Positions 15,845-23,628 of a stretch of DNA of 64,000 nt are shown here, piece by piece. The translations under genes and the position numbers were made by a program. The notes beneath the pieces are model-generated. The model worked only from the letters and a program-made list of their open reading frames with translations. It was not told where the DNA came from and did not search any database. Each line of letters opens with the position of its first letter. The stretch's first letter is position 1. The stretch covers positions 62,001 to 126,000 of the forward strand of contig NZ_LZSY01000172.1 in the NCBI RefSeq assembly GCF_001665625.1, in the 5' to 3' direction. The stretch is from Mycolicibacterium peregrinum (lineage in GTDB: Bacteria > Actinomycetota > Actinomycetes > Mycobacteriales > Mycobacteriaceae).

Positions 15845-16984
15845 ATGCTCACACCGGCCCGCCGCCTCGTCCCTGTCGCCGGCTTGGCCGCACATATCGG
15901 CCATGGCGTGCAACGTATCGCAACCGACGCGGCCGTCAGCCGAATGCGTGCAATGCCCCGCCGCATCGGCGACCTCGACCCGGCCTACCTGTCGCAGCTC
16001 ACCGGGCGCAGGATCGAATCGGTATCGATCATCGGCGGTGACGCCGGCACGTCGTCGCGGGCGCGGCTGGCACTGACGGGAGTCGACGCGCCGGAATCGG
16101 TCTTCGTCAAGATGCCCGCCGAAACCGCGGCCACCCGGATGATGGGCGAACTGGGCCGGCTGGGGCACACCGAGGTGCGCTTCTACCAACAACTGGCCGA
16201 CGGCCTGCCCGGAGTGCCCCGCGCCTACGGCGCCGCCTTCGATGCCCTGACCGGGCGGTACGTACTGGCATTGGAAGACCTGACGCTCAGCCCATGCGAG
16301 TTCACCGACACCCTGCATCCACTGGACAAGGACCGCGCCGCGCAGACCGTCGAGCTCCTGGCCCGGGTCCACGCCGCGTTCTGGGGGCGGCTGCCGGCCA
16401 GAACCGGCACCGGGCCGCTGGGCTGGCTGTATTCCGCGTCCGGGGACCACACCTCGCTGATGACCGGTTCCCTGCTCAAGCTGTCGACGAAACGGCTGGC
16501 CGAGAGCACCGACATACCGGTGGCCGACGGCCGGTTCATCGACGAGAACTATCGCGCGGCGGCCCAACTACTGGACCGGCCACCACACACAGTGATGCAC
16601 GGTGACGCGCATCCGGGCAACCTGTTCTTCCGCGACGGCGAAGCGGGCCTGCTCGACTGGCAGGCCGTGCGCCGCGGCCATCCGGGCCGGGAGCTGGCCT
16701 ACACGCTGGTCACCTGCATGACCACGGCCGACCGGCAGGCTGCCGAACGCGACCTGCTCGACGAGTACCGACGCGCACTCGCCGCGGCGGGCGGACCGAC
16801 ACTGGGTCACGATGACCTGTGGGAGCGCTATCGGCTCGGTGCGATCTACGCCTACGCCGCACCGGTCATCACCGCCGGACTCGGCGGTATGCAGGATGAA
16901 GGTATCGCAATAGAAGGAGCCAGGCGGGGCGTGGCAGCCTTGGCCGACCTCGAGACTGTGGCAATACTCAAGAAGTTGCTGTGA
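15845..16984 (+). CDS. APH-fold small-molecule kinase
   Basis: A 379-aa member of the aminoglycoside phosphotransferase/ecdysteroid-kinase-like superfamily. The catalytic loop MHGDAHPGNLFF is near residues 250-261, followed by the metal-binding DWQ. The N-lobe Lys is in VFVKMPAE. In this catabolic setting antibiotic resistance is an unlikely role. Related APH domains in ACAD10/11-type enzymes phosphorylate hydroxyacyl-CoA esters, and such a step would suit hydroxy acids from lactone opening; this is inference. It is probably leaderless (-10 TAAACT). The second tetR gene follows 43 bp downstream and may be co-transcribed. Confidence 0.82.
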   Translation: MLTPARRLVPVAGLAAHIGHGVQRIATDAAVSRMRAMPRRIGDLDPAYLSQLTGRRIESVSIIGGDAGTSSRARLALTGVDAPESVFVKMPAETAATRMMGELGRLGHTEVRFYQQLADGLPGVPRAYGAAFDALTGRYVLALEDLTLSPCEFTDTLHPLDKDRAAQTVELLARVHAAFWGRLPARTGTGPLGWLYSASGDHTSLMTGSLLKLSTKRLAESTDIPVADGRFIDENYRAAAQLLDRPPHTVMHGDAHPGNLFFRDGEAGLLDWQAVRRGHPGRELAYTLVTCMTTADRQAAERDLLDEYRRALAAAGGPTLGHDDLWERYRLGAIYAYAAPVITAGLGGMQDEGIAIEGARRGVAALADLETVAILKKLL

Positions 16985-16991
16985 TGGTCCT

Positions 16992-17001
16992 ACCATTTGG
17001 T
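16992..17001. promoter_or_regulatory. Short palindrome upstream of second tetR
   Basis: ACCATTTGGT is a perfect inverted repeat (ACCA-TT-TGGT), 26 bp before the tetR ATG at 17028. It differs from the TGTAAA-type element and could be a separate operator. Support is positional only. Confidence 0.35.
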
Positions 17002-17027
17002 GAACCACGAACAACCAAGGCCTGGAC

Positions 17028-17585
17028 GTGAATGAACCTCTACCCGCGCAGCGGGACGCATCAGTCGAAGACACCTCGACACGCCACCGAATCCTGGTCG
17101 CGACGGCCGAGGTGCTGGCCCGCAGCGGTCAGACCAAGCTGAGTCTGTCCGAGGTGGCGCTGCAGGCGGGCGTTTCCCGGCCCACGTTGTATCGCTGGTT
17201 CGCCGACAAACAGGAGCTACTCGACGCGTTCGGTACCTACGAGCGCGAGATGTTCGACCACGGCATCAGCCGCGCGACCGTAGGCCTGCGCGGCAACGAG
17301 AAGCTTGACGCCGCACTGCGTTTCATCGTGCAGTATCAGCAGTCGTATTCGGGGGTCCGGCTGGTCGACATCGAGCCGGAAGTCGTGATCGCCCAACTGG
17401 CCAACGTCATCCCCCTCATGCGCGCACGGCTGCTCAAGCTGCTGTCGGGCGCCAATGCCCCGGTCAAGGCGGCCACCGCGATCCGGGTCGCGGTCTCGCA
17501 CTACATCGTGCGCAGCGATGACGGCGACCAGTTTCTGGCGCAGCTGCGTCATGCCGTCGGCCTCAAACAGCCCGACTCGAACTGA
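17028..17585 (+). CDS. TetR-family regulator (copy 2)
   Basis: A 185-aa TetR regulator. The helix-turn-helix LSEVALQAGVSRPTLYRWFA matches that of copy 1 except for one residue outside the recognition helix. The ligand domain is also closely similar (QYQQSYSG, LVDIEPEVVI, HYIVRSDD), so the pair arose by duplication and may share operators while differing in inducer. It lies between the kinase and aldehyde dehydrogenase genes. The ATG at 17028 has no good Shine-Dalgarno. It probably controls the aldehyde dehydrogenase promoter, where the conserved dyad lies. Confidence 0.9.
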   Translation: MNEPLPAQRDASVEDTSTRHRILVATAEVLARSGQTKLSLSEVALQAGVSRPTLYRWFADKQELLDAFGTYEREMFDHGISRATVGLRGNEKLDAALRFIVQYQQSYSGVRLVDIEPEVVIAQLANVIPLMRARLLKLLSGANAPVKAATAIRVAVSHYIVRSDDGDQFLAQLRHAVGLKQPDSN

Positions 17586-17606
17586 GACCTCCAGCCTCGG
17601 CGCTAC

Positions 17607-17646
17607 TTGTTTCTGCTCGGTTCTGATTGTTTCTGCTCGGTTCTGA
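17607..17646. repeat. Two tandem copies of a 20-bp unit
   Basis: The unit TTGTTTCTGCTCGGTTCTGA occurs at 17607-17626 and exactly again at 17627-17646, just downstream of the tetR stop. It lies in a 208-bp noncoding stretch before the aldehyde dehydrogenase gene. No function is evident. Confidence 0.9.
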
Positions 17647-17656
17647 ACCCCTTTCC

Positions 17657-17672
17657 GTCACGCCGGCGTGAC
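17657..17672. repeat. Perfect 16-bp palindrome
   Basis: GTCACGCCGGCGTGAC is fully self-complementary. A half copy, GGCGTGAC, recurs at 17695-17702. It may be a terminator stem for tetR or a protein site; no T run follows. Confidence 0.7.
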
Positions 17673-17758
17673 TCTCGGCGCCGACCGCCACTCTGGCGTG
17701 ACATTCGGAACTCTACGATCGCAGAGACTTCCCGATCGGTCAATCCTCGTTTTGAGGG

Positions 17759-17785
17759 GTGACACGACACGTAAATTTTGTAAAG
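17759..17785 (+). promoter_or_regulatory. Conserved dyad element, site c
   Basis: GTGACA at 17759-17764 and TTTGTAAAG at 17777-17785 match sites a and b in sequence and spacing. The TAAAGCT end lies 7 nt before the ATG of the aldehyde dehydrogenase, as at site b, which suggests a leaderless transcript. Confidence 0.72.
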
Positions 17786-17793
17786 CTATCGGC

Positions 17794-19278
17794 ATGACTC
17801 AGGTGCAGAGCGACACCGGCGTGCTCGCCGGTGACGAGCGGATGCTCATCGACGGGGAACTCCAATACACCAGCGGCGGCGCGAAGTTCGACGTCGTACA
17901 CCCCGCCAGCGAGCAGGTGGCGGGCCAGGCCACCGACGGTACGGTGGCCGACATCGAGCGTGCCGTCGGTGCCGCGCGACGAGCCTTCGACGAAACCGAC
18001 TGGAGCCGCGACGTCGAGTTCCGCTACCACTGCCTGATGCAGCTACACGACGCGCTGGATGCCGAGAAAGAGCGCCTGCGCCGGATTCTGGTCACCGAGG
18101 TGGGCTGTCCCGTCACCGTCACCGGCTCCCAGATCGAAGACCCGATCGGCGAGGTCAAGCACTGGGCCGAACACGGCAGGAATTTCGAGTACGTGGTCGA
18201 CAATGGCGTCCACCAAACCCAGCTCGGGCCGGCGCGACGCAAGATCGCCTATGAACCGGTCGGTGTGGTCGGCGCCATCACCCCGTGGAATGTGCCGTTC
18301 TACCTCAACGTCGCCGAGACCGTTCCGGCCTTGATGGCCGGCAACACGGTGGTGCTCAAGCCCGCGCAGCTCACTCCGTGGTCAGGTACCGAGCTGGGTC
18401 GCATCGTCGCCGAGCACACCGACATCCCGGCCGGCGTGTTCAACGTCGTCGTCTCGAACGCCAATGAGGTCGGCGCCGCGCTGTCGGCGGATCCGCGGGT
18501 GGACATGATCACCTTCACCGGTTCGACCGCGACCGGACGCGCCATCTTGGCCGCCGGCGCTTCGACGGTCAAGAAGACGATGCTCGAGCTCGGCGGCAAG
18601 TCCGCGCACATCGTGCTCGACGACGCCGACTTCAACTCGGCACTGCCCATCGCGGCGATGATGGCCTGCGTCATGAGCGGCCAGTCCTGCATCCTGCCCA
18701 GCCGGATCCTGCTCCCCCGCAGCCGTTACGACGAAGGAGTCGAGCTCCTCAAGGGCGCGATGGAGAACTTTCCGGTCGGCGACCCGTGGACCCCGGGCAT
18801 CATGCAGGGCCCGCAGATCAGCGCCACGCAGCGCGAAAAGGTGCTCGGGCTCATCAAGTCGGGTATCGATTCGGGCGCCCGGCTGGTCACCGGCGGCGGC
18901 GTTCCGGAAAACCTGCCCACGGGTTACTACACTCAGCCCACGCTGCTCGCCGACGTCGACCCCGATTCGCAGGTCGCGCAGGAGGAGATCTTCGGACCCG
19001 TGCTGACGGTCACCCCGTATGACTCCGACGACGAAGCGGTCGCCATCGCCAACAACTCGATTTACGGCCTGTCCGGGGAGGTTTCATCCGGTGACGTCGA
19101 CCGGGCCTTCGCCGTCGCACGCCGCATCCGGACCGGCAACGTCACCATCAACAGCCGCAGCCACTTCGGTATCAACAGCCCGTTCGGTGGCTCGAAGCAG
19201 AGCGGTCTGGGCCGGCGCAACGGCGAGGAAGGCTTCAAGGAGTACTTCGAATCCAAGACCATCGGGATGCCCGAATAG
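17794..19278 (+). CDS. Aldehyde dehydrogenase (NAD(P)+)
   Basis: A 494-aa ALDH-superfamily enzyme. The active-site Glu is in LELGGKSAHIV, the nucleophile is Cys299 in SGQSC, and the cofactor segments GAITPWNVPFYL and FTGSTATGR are present. It oxidises an aldehyde to an acid irreversibly. The ATG at 17794 is 7 nt after the dyad element. The SnoaL-like gene overlaps its stop by 1 bp, so they form an operon. In the island it could oxidise aldehydes from the aldolase or from P450/alcohol dehydrogenase action. The exact substrate is unknown. Confidence 0.93.
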   Translation: MTQVQSDTGVLAGDERMLIDGELQYTSGGAKFDVVHPASEQVAGQATDGTVADIERAVGAARRAFDETDWSRDVEFRYHCLMQLHDALDAEKERLRRILVTEVGCPVTVTGSQIEDPIGEVKHWAEHGRNFEYVVDNGVHQTQLGPARRKIAYEPVGVVGAITPWNVPFYLNVAETVPALMAGNTVVLKPAQLTPWSGTELGRIVAEHTDIPAGVFNVVVSNANEVGAALSADPRVDMITFTGSTATGRAILAAGASTVKKTMLELGGKSAHIVLDDADFNSALPIAAMMACVMSGQSCILPSRILLPRSRYDEGVELLKGAMENFPVGDPWTPGIMQGPQISATQREKVLGLIKSGIDSGARLVTGGGVPENLPTGYYTQPTLLADVDPDSQVAQEEIFGPVLTVTPYDSDDEAVAIANNSIYGLSGEVSSGDVDRAFAVARRIRTGNVTINSRSHFGINSPFGGSKQSGLGRRNGEEGFKEYFESKTIGMPE

Positions 19279-19691
19279 TGAGCGAGCATTCCGACATCTC
19301 GGCCCTGCTGTACCGCTACGCGCGGGCGGTCGACTCCAAGGACTGGGAGCTGTACCGGTCGGTGTTCACCGAGGACGCACACATCGATTACTCGTCGGCG
19401 GGGGCCGTCGTGGGCAGTCGCGACGAGGTGGTCGACTGGTTCGCCGCCAACTTCGGGGTGATCCCGTGGAGCATGCACTACATCACCAACGTCGAGATCC
19501 TGGAAAGCGACGGCGACGCCGCAACGGTGCGGGCGATGTTCTACAACCCCATGCAGTTGCCCGGGATGGCCGAGATGAGCGCGTGCGGCGGCTACTACCA
19601 CCACGAGTTGGTGCGCACCCTCGACGGTTGGCGCAGTCGCAGTCTGCGCGAAGAGAACCTCTGGTTCACCAACGCGCCGGGTCAAGCCTGA
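19278..19691 (+). CDS. SnoaL-like (NTF2-fold) protein
   Basis: A 137-aa protein of the SnoaL/NTF2-like alpha+beta barrel group. It starts with ISALLYRYARAVDSKDWELYRSVFTEDAHIDY, the usual first helix-strand unit with a possible catalytic Asp/His pair, and ends with WRSRSLREENLWF. Members include isomerases, hydrolases, dehydratases and small ring-hydroxylating-type proteins. The GTG start overlaps the preceding TAG by 1 bp, showing coupling to the aldehyde dehydrogenase. A role in isomerising or dehydrating a pathway intermediate is plausible, but nothing specific can be read. Confidence 0.82.
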   Translation: MSEHSDISALLYRYARAVDSKDWELYRSVFTEDAHIDYSSAGAVVGSRDEVVDWFAANFGVIPWSMHYITNVEILESDGDAATVRAMFYNPMQLPGMAEMSACGGYYHHELVRTLDGWRSRSLREENLWFTNAPGQA

Positions 19692-19768
19692 CGACCCACG
19701 TTGACATTGAATCGACGCAGACGTCTACTCGACCTTTTGCACCATCAGTTCAAAGTCGACGCCGCACC

Positions 19769-20860
19769 TCAGCCCTCGGCGGCCAACTGGCCACAGGCCG
19801 CGGCGATCTCACGCCCCCGGGTGTCGCGCACGGTGCACGACACGCCCTTGGCCTGAACGCGTTTGACGAACTCACGCTCGGCGGGTTTGGGACTGGCGTC
19901 CCATTTGCTGCCCGGCGTCGGGTTGAGTGGGATGAGGTTGACGTGCACCAGCTGCCCCAGCTTGCTGTGCAGCTTCTTACCGAGAAGGTCTGCGCGCCAA
20001 GGCTGGTCGTTGACATCGCGGATCAACGCGTACTCGATGGACACGCGACGGCCGGTGACGTCGGCGTAGTACCGCGCGGCGTCGAGAACTTCGTCCACCT
20101 TCCACCGGTTGTTGACCGGCACCAGGGTGTCGCGTAGTTCATCGTCGGGGGTGTGCAGCGACACGGCAAGGGTGACGCCGAGGCGTTCGTCGGCGAGCTT
20201 GCGGATGGCCGGAGCCAGACCGACTGTCGACACCGTCACCGACCGGGCGCTGATCCCGAAACCGTTCGGCGGCGGCGCAATGATGCGCTTCACCGCGGCG
20301 ACCACCCGGTTGTAGTTGGCCAGCGGCTCACCCATGCCCATGAAGACGATGTTGGACAGCCGCCCGTCATGTTCGAGCCGCATGGCCGACGACGCCGACC
20401 GGACCTGTTCGAGGATCTCGGCGGTGGACAGGTTGCGCATCAGGCCGCCCTGGCCGGTCGCGCAGAACGGGCAGGCCATGCCGCAGCCGGCCTGCGAGGA
20501 GATGCACACTGTGTTGCGCTGCGGATAGCGCATCAGCACCGACTCGAAGGTCGTGCCGTCGCCGGCGCGCCACAGCGTCTTGCGGGTCTCCCCCGCGTCG
20601 CACTGGACCTGCTTCACCGGGTCGATCAGCGTCGGGAACAGTGCCTCGGCCACCTGATCTCGCACCGCGGCAGGCAGGTCGGTCATCTGCTTCGGGTCGG
20701 CGATCAGGCGGCCGTAGTACTGGTTGGCCAGCTGTTTGGCCCGGAATTTCGGCAGCCCCAGCTCGGTGACGGCAGCAGCGCGGCCGTCCTCGTCGAGGTC
20801 GGCAAGGTGCCGCGGCGGCATGCCGCGTCGCGGGGCTTCGAAGACCAATTCCTGCTTCAT
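19769..20860 (-). CDS. rlmN: 23S rRNA/tRNA adenine-C2 methyltransferase RlmN
   Basis: A 363-aa radical SAM enzyme that methylates C2 of A2503 in 23S rRNA and of A37 in some tRNAs. The cluster motif CxxxCxxC reads CGMACPFC. The GMGEPLANY segment is typical, and the C-terminal Cys in AACGQ is the second catalytic thiol region. The ATG at 20860 (MKQELVFEAP) is chosen over upstream codons, which lack similarity and run into the LysR gene. It lies 13 bp downstream of that gene. This is the first core gene after the accessory island and matches the rlmN-cdsA-frr-pyrH neighbourhood of mycobacteria. Confidence 0.96.
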   Translation of the reverse strand: MKQELVFEAPRRGMPPRHLADLDEDGRAAAVTELGLPKFRAKQLANQYYGRLIADPKQMTDLPAAVRDQVAEALFPTLIDPVKQVQCDAGETRKTLWRAGDGTTFESVLMRYPQRNTVCISSQAGCGMACPFCATGQGGLMRNLSTAEILEQVRSASSAMRLEHDGRLSNIVFMGMGEPLANYNRVVAAVKRIIAPPPNGFGISARSVTVSTVGLAPAIRKLADERLGVTLAVSLHTPDDELRDTLVPVNNRWKVDEVLDAARYYADVTGRRVSIEYALIRDVNDQPWRADLLGKKLHSKLGQLVHVNLIPLNPTPGSKWDASPKPAEREFVKRVQAKGVSCTVRDTRGREIAAACGQLAAEG

Positions 20861-20873
20861 GTCTTTTCCAGTA

Positions 20874-21728
20874 TCAGGCTTGTTCGGCGAGAACATCGTG
20901 AACAGTGCGCTCAACGGTGTCCAGGACATCGTTATCCACCCCGGGACGGCCGCGGACGAAGACCGATGCGCGGCTGGCCGGGGGCAGCCCCTCGGCCAGA
21001 CACAACCCGTCGGGCAGCCGGCCGATCATCGGCAGCAGAGCCACCCCGAGACCAGAGCGCACCGCTGCGAACAGGCCGGAGAGGTTCGCGGATTCGGCGG
21101 CGATGCGGTAGTCGGTCCCGCTGCGGTCGAGCGTGGCGAACGTGGGTTCGCGCAATGTGCAGGGTTCGGAGAACATCACCACCGGCAACGGCTGGTTCAC
21201 CGCGTGCGCAGCGAGGCTGCGCCCCGAAACCCATTTCAGTGCAAGCGTTCCCGAGGCGTGAGCGGGGTCCATCCCGGAACCGTCGAGCATCACGGCAAGG
21301 TCGACCAGACCGTGTTCGACGGCGTCGGCGAGCGTGACATTGCGGTCGAGGCGAAACCGCAGCCGCCAGTTCGGCAACCGCTCGCCCAGCGCCGCGGTGA
21401 GGGCGGGCAGCATGACATCGGCGCCGTGCTCGGTGGCACCGATCAGCAGCACCTGCTCCTCGGCTGCACCGAGATCGGTCAGCGCCGCGTCGTGGGCGGC
21501 GAGAATGCCCCGGGCGTGCCCGAGTACGCGGTGGCCCAGTTCGGTGAAGGCGACACCGCGACCGGACCGTTCGACGACGGGGCCACCCACGACGGCCTCG
21601 ATCCGCCGCACATGCTGACTGACGGCCGACTGCGTCATGTGCAACACCGCGGCGGCACGGTGAAACCCGCCACAGTCCGCCACCGCCACCACGCTGCGCA
21701 GCGGCGCGATGTCCAGCACCTGACCCAT
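20874..21728 (-). CDS. LysR-family transcriptional regulator
   Basis: A 284-aa LysR regulator. The N-terminal winged HTH reads FHRAAAVLHMTQSAVSQHVRRIE and is followed by a periplasmic-binding-protein-like effector domain. It is divergent from the EamA exporter gene, the classical arrangement for a LysR protein controlling its neighbour. A T-N11-A type dyad lies in the 155-bp intergenic region. The effector is unknown; amino acids or related metabolites are common ligands for such LysR/exporter pairs. Confidence 0.9.
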   Translation of the reverse strand: MGQVLDIAPLRSVVAVADCGGFHRAAAVLHMTQSAVSQHVRRIEAVVGGPVVERSGRGVAFTELGHRVLGHARGILAAHDAALTDLGAAEEQVLLIGATEHGADVMLPALTAALGERLPNWRLRFRLDRNVTLADAVEHGLVDLAVMLDGSGMDPAHASGTLALKWVSGRSLAAHAVNQPLPVVMFSEPCTLREPTFATLDRSGTDYRIAAESANLSGLFAAVRSGLGVALLPMIGRLPDGLCLAEGLPPASRASVFVRGRPGVDNDVLDTVERTVHDVLAEQA

Positions 21729-21804
21729 GCGATCAAGGTACTCCGATCAGTACTCACGATCAAAGACCTGGCATTTCACCCTATTCATCGGGTTATTCCG
21801 CCGA

Positions 21805-21827
21805 ATTGATTAGCATCGATGATCAAT
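21805..21827. promoter_or_regulatory. LysR-type operator (ATTGAT-N11-ATCAAT)
   Basis: ATTGAT at 21805-21810 and ATCAAT at 21822-21827 form an inverted repeat with an 11-nt spacer, the T-N11-A layout of LysR sites. It lies in the divergent region between the regulator (start 21728) and the exporter (start 21884). Confidence 0.6.
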
Positions 21828-21883
21828 CGTGATTGCCGATAATCGTTGGACCGCGCGCACGAGGCTCGCTCACGATAGGGATC

Positions 21884-22852
21884 ATGCCGCCCACTCCGAT
21901 GCCGATGCGCACGGCGACCACCGTGACGTTCTTCTACGCCCTGGGTTATCCGATCGGGAACCTGGCCGTGCACGCCCTCTCCCCGATGGCGGTGTTGGCT
22001 GTTCGTTTCGGGGCGGCAGGACTGATCCTCGGCACCTGGGCCGGGCTGGCCCGGGTCGGCTTCCCGACGGGCCGGAAGCTGCTGCACGTCGCGGTGGCGG
22101 GTCTGCTCATGCAGGCGGTGCAGTTCTGTGCGCTCTACGTTGCGATTCAGCAGGGCGCCCCGGCAGTGCTCTGCGCGGTGGTCATTGCGATGAACCCGGT
22201 GGCGACGGCACTGCTGGCCGCGGTGTTCCTACGTGACCGGCTGACACCACGCCGGATCGTCGCGTTGGTGCTCGGTATCGCCGCAGTGCTGGCAGCATGC
22301 GCGACGCGACTGGTCACCTCAGGTGGTATCGACCCGGCAGTCGGATTGCTGTTGGTGGCATTGCTCGGTCTGGCGGCAGGCGGGGTGTATCAGCAGCGGT
22401 TCTGCTCTGATGTCGACTTCCGGGCCTCGACCTCCGTGCAGAACGCCGTCGCGTTCCTACCCGCGTTGGCGCTGGCGCTCAGCACCCCGATCGAGGTGCA
22501 TGACGCCACCAAAGCCGTGCTGGCGGTGGCCGGCGTGGTGCTGCTCAACGCCATCCTCGGGGTGTCGCTCTACGTGCGGGCCATCAACCTGCACGGGGCG
22601 TCGGCGGTCGCGATGCTGTTCTGTGTGATCCCCGCAGTCGCCGGGGTGTTGTCCTGGCTCATGCTCGGCGAGCGGGTGAACATCGGCATCGCCGCGGGAC
22701 TGGTCCTGGGTGCGATCGCCTGCTGGCTGAACGCGTCTGCCACGCGCAGCGAACGCGGTCTACGCGAGGAGCGTGAGCACGATCCAGCCGACGACGGCGG
22801 ACGGCAACATCGCGTCGATGCGGTCCATGATCCCGCCGTGGCCCGGCAGTAG
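21884..22852 (+). CDS. EamA/DMT-family exporter
   Basis: A 322-aa polytopic membrane protein with about ten hydrophobic helices in two EamA repeats, as in RhaT/YdcZ/RarD-type drug/metabolite transporters. GVSLYVRAINLHGASAVAMLFCVIPAVAGVLSWLMLGE marks the second repeat. It probably exports a small metabolite under LysR control. The ATG at 21884 precedes the first helix; the region upstream is operator. Its last 31 codons overlap the 3' end of the convergent cdsA gene by 93 bp and are charged and non-helical, so this tail is probably not functionally important. Confidence 0.85.
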   Translation: MPPTPMPMRTATTVTFFYALGYPIGNLAVHALSPMAVLAVRFGAAGLILGTWAGLARVGFPTGRKLLHVAVAGLLMQAVQFCALYVAIQQGAPAVLCAVVIAMNPVATALLAAVFLRDRLTPRRIVALVLGIAAVLAACATRLVTSGGIDPAVGLLLVALLGLAAGGVYQQRFCSDVDFRASTSVQNAVAFLPALALALSTPIEVHDATKAVLAVAGVVLLNAILGVSLYVRAINLHGASAVAMLFCVIPAVAGVLSWLMLGERVNIGIAAGLVLGAIACWLNASATRSERGLREEREHDPADDGGRQHRVDAVHDPAVARQ

Positions 22853-23605
22853 CGTGCCCATGTCCTTGATGCCGAGATCGCGTTTGACCTGCGATTCGAC
22901 CAGGTCCCCGAGCACACCGGTGATCACCAGCAAGAGGCCGAGCGGTACGCCCACCCAGGCCGGCTTGTCCAACAGGAACGCCACGGACAACACCGCTGCG
23001 GTGACACCGAACAGCAGCGATCCGCCCAAACCTTCCCAGGACTTCTTCGGACTGATCGCCGGCGCGAGCAGATGCTTGCCGAACAGGACGCCCGCGACGT
23101 AGCCGCCGATGTCGGCGAAGACGACCGTCACGATGATGGTGAAAACCCGGACTCCGCCGTGGTCGGCGAAGATGAGCAGCGCGGTGAAGGCCGCGAACAA
23201 CGGCACCCACGTGGCAAGCAGGATCGTGGCGGCGACATCTCGCAGGTAATTGACCGGTTGCTGGTCCAGGCCCTGCCCGACCAGACGCCAGACCATGCAA
23301 ACGACGATCGTGCCGCCATAGGCGCCCAGCAGACCGACGGCCCCGAAGGGCCACGTCAGCCAGATCATCGCCTGGCCACCCAGCAGCAGCGGAACGGCGG
23401 GCAATGCGTAACCGTGCTCACGCATCCGCCGGATCACCTCATGGGTGGCGATGGCGATGGCGATGGCCAACAGCGGCAGCCACCAGATGGGCGCAAAGAG
23501 CAGGGTGCCTATCGCGAGGGCGCCGAGGACCACGCCGACGGTGATGGCGGCCGGCAGGTCACGGCCGGCGCGCGAGGTCTTCTGCGGTGGCTCGGTCTGT
23601 GCCAC
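22760..23605 (-). CDS. cdsA: Phosphatidate cytidylyltransferase
   Basis: A 281-aa integral membrane enzyme making CDP-diacylglycerol from phosphatidic acid and CTP, the entry point for phosphatidylinositol, cardiolipin and PE in mycobacteria. There are about eight membrane helices. The C-terminal family signature spans GDLVESQVKRD to LPGHGGIMDRID, with the metal-binding Asp residues. It lies directly downstream of frr (23 bp gap) in the conserved pyrH-frr-cdsA order. The 3' end is overlapped by the convergent exporter gene. Confidence 0.96.
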   Translation of the reverse strand: MAQTEPPQKTSRAGRDLPAAITVGVVLGALAIGTLLFAPIWWLPLLAIAIAIATHEVIRRMREHGYALPAVPLLLGGQAMIWLTWPFGAVGLLGAYGGTIVVCMVWRLVGQGLDQQPVNYLRDVAATILLATWVPLFAAFTALLIFADHGGVRVFTIIVTVVFADIGGYVAGVLFGKHLLAPAISPKKSWEGLGGSLLFGVTAAVLSVAFLLDKPAWVGVPLGLLLVITGVLGDLVESQVKRDLGIKDMGTLLPGHGGIMDRIDAMLPSAVVGWIVLTLLA

Positions 23606-23628
23606 GGGACTGGGGTGCTGAAGGTCGC

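Noticed and set aside
15845..16984. Aminoglycoside resistance gene
   Set aside because: The APH fold is shared by many metabolite kinases; the shared promoter element with catabolic genes makes resistance unlikely.
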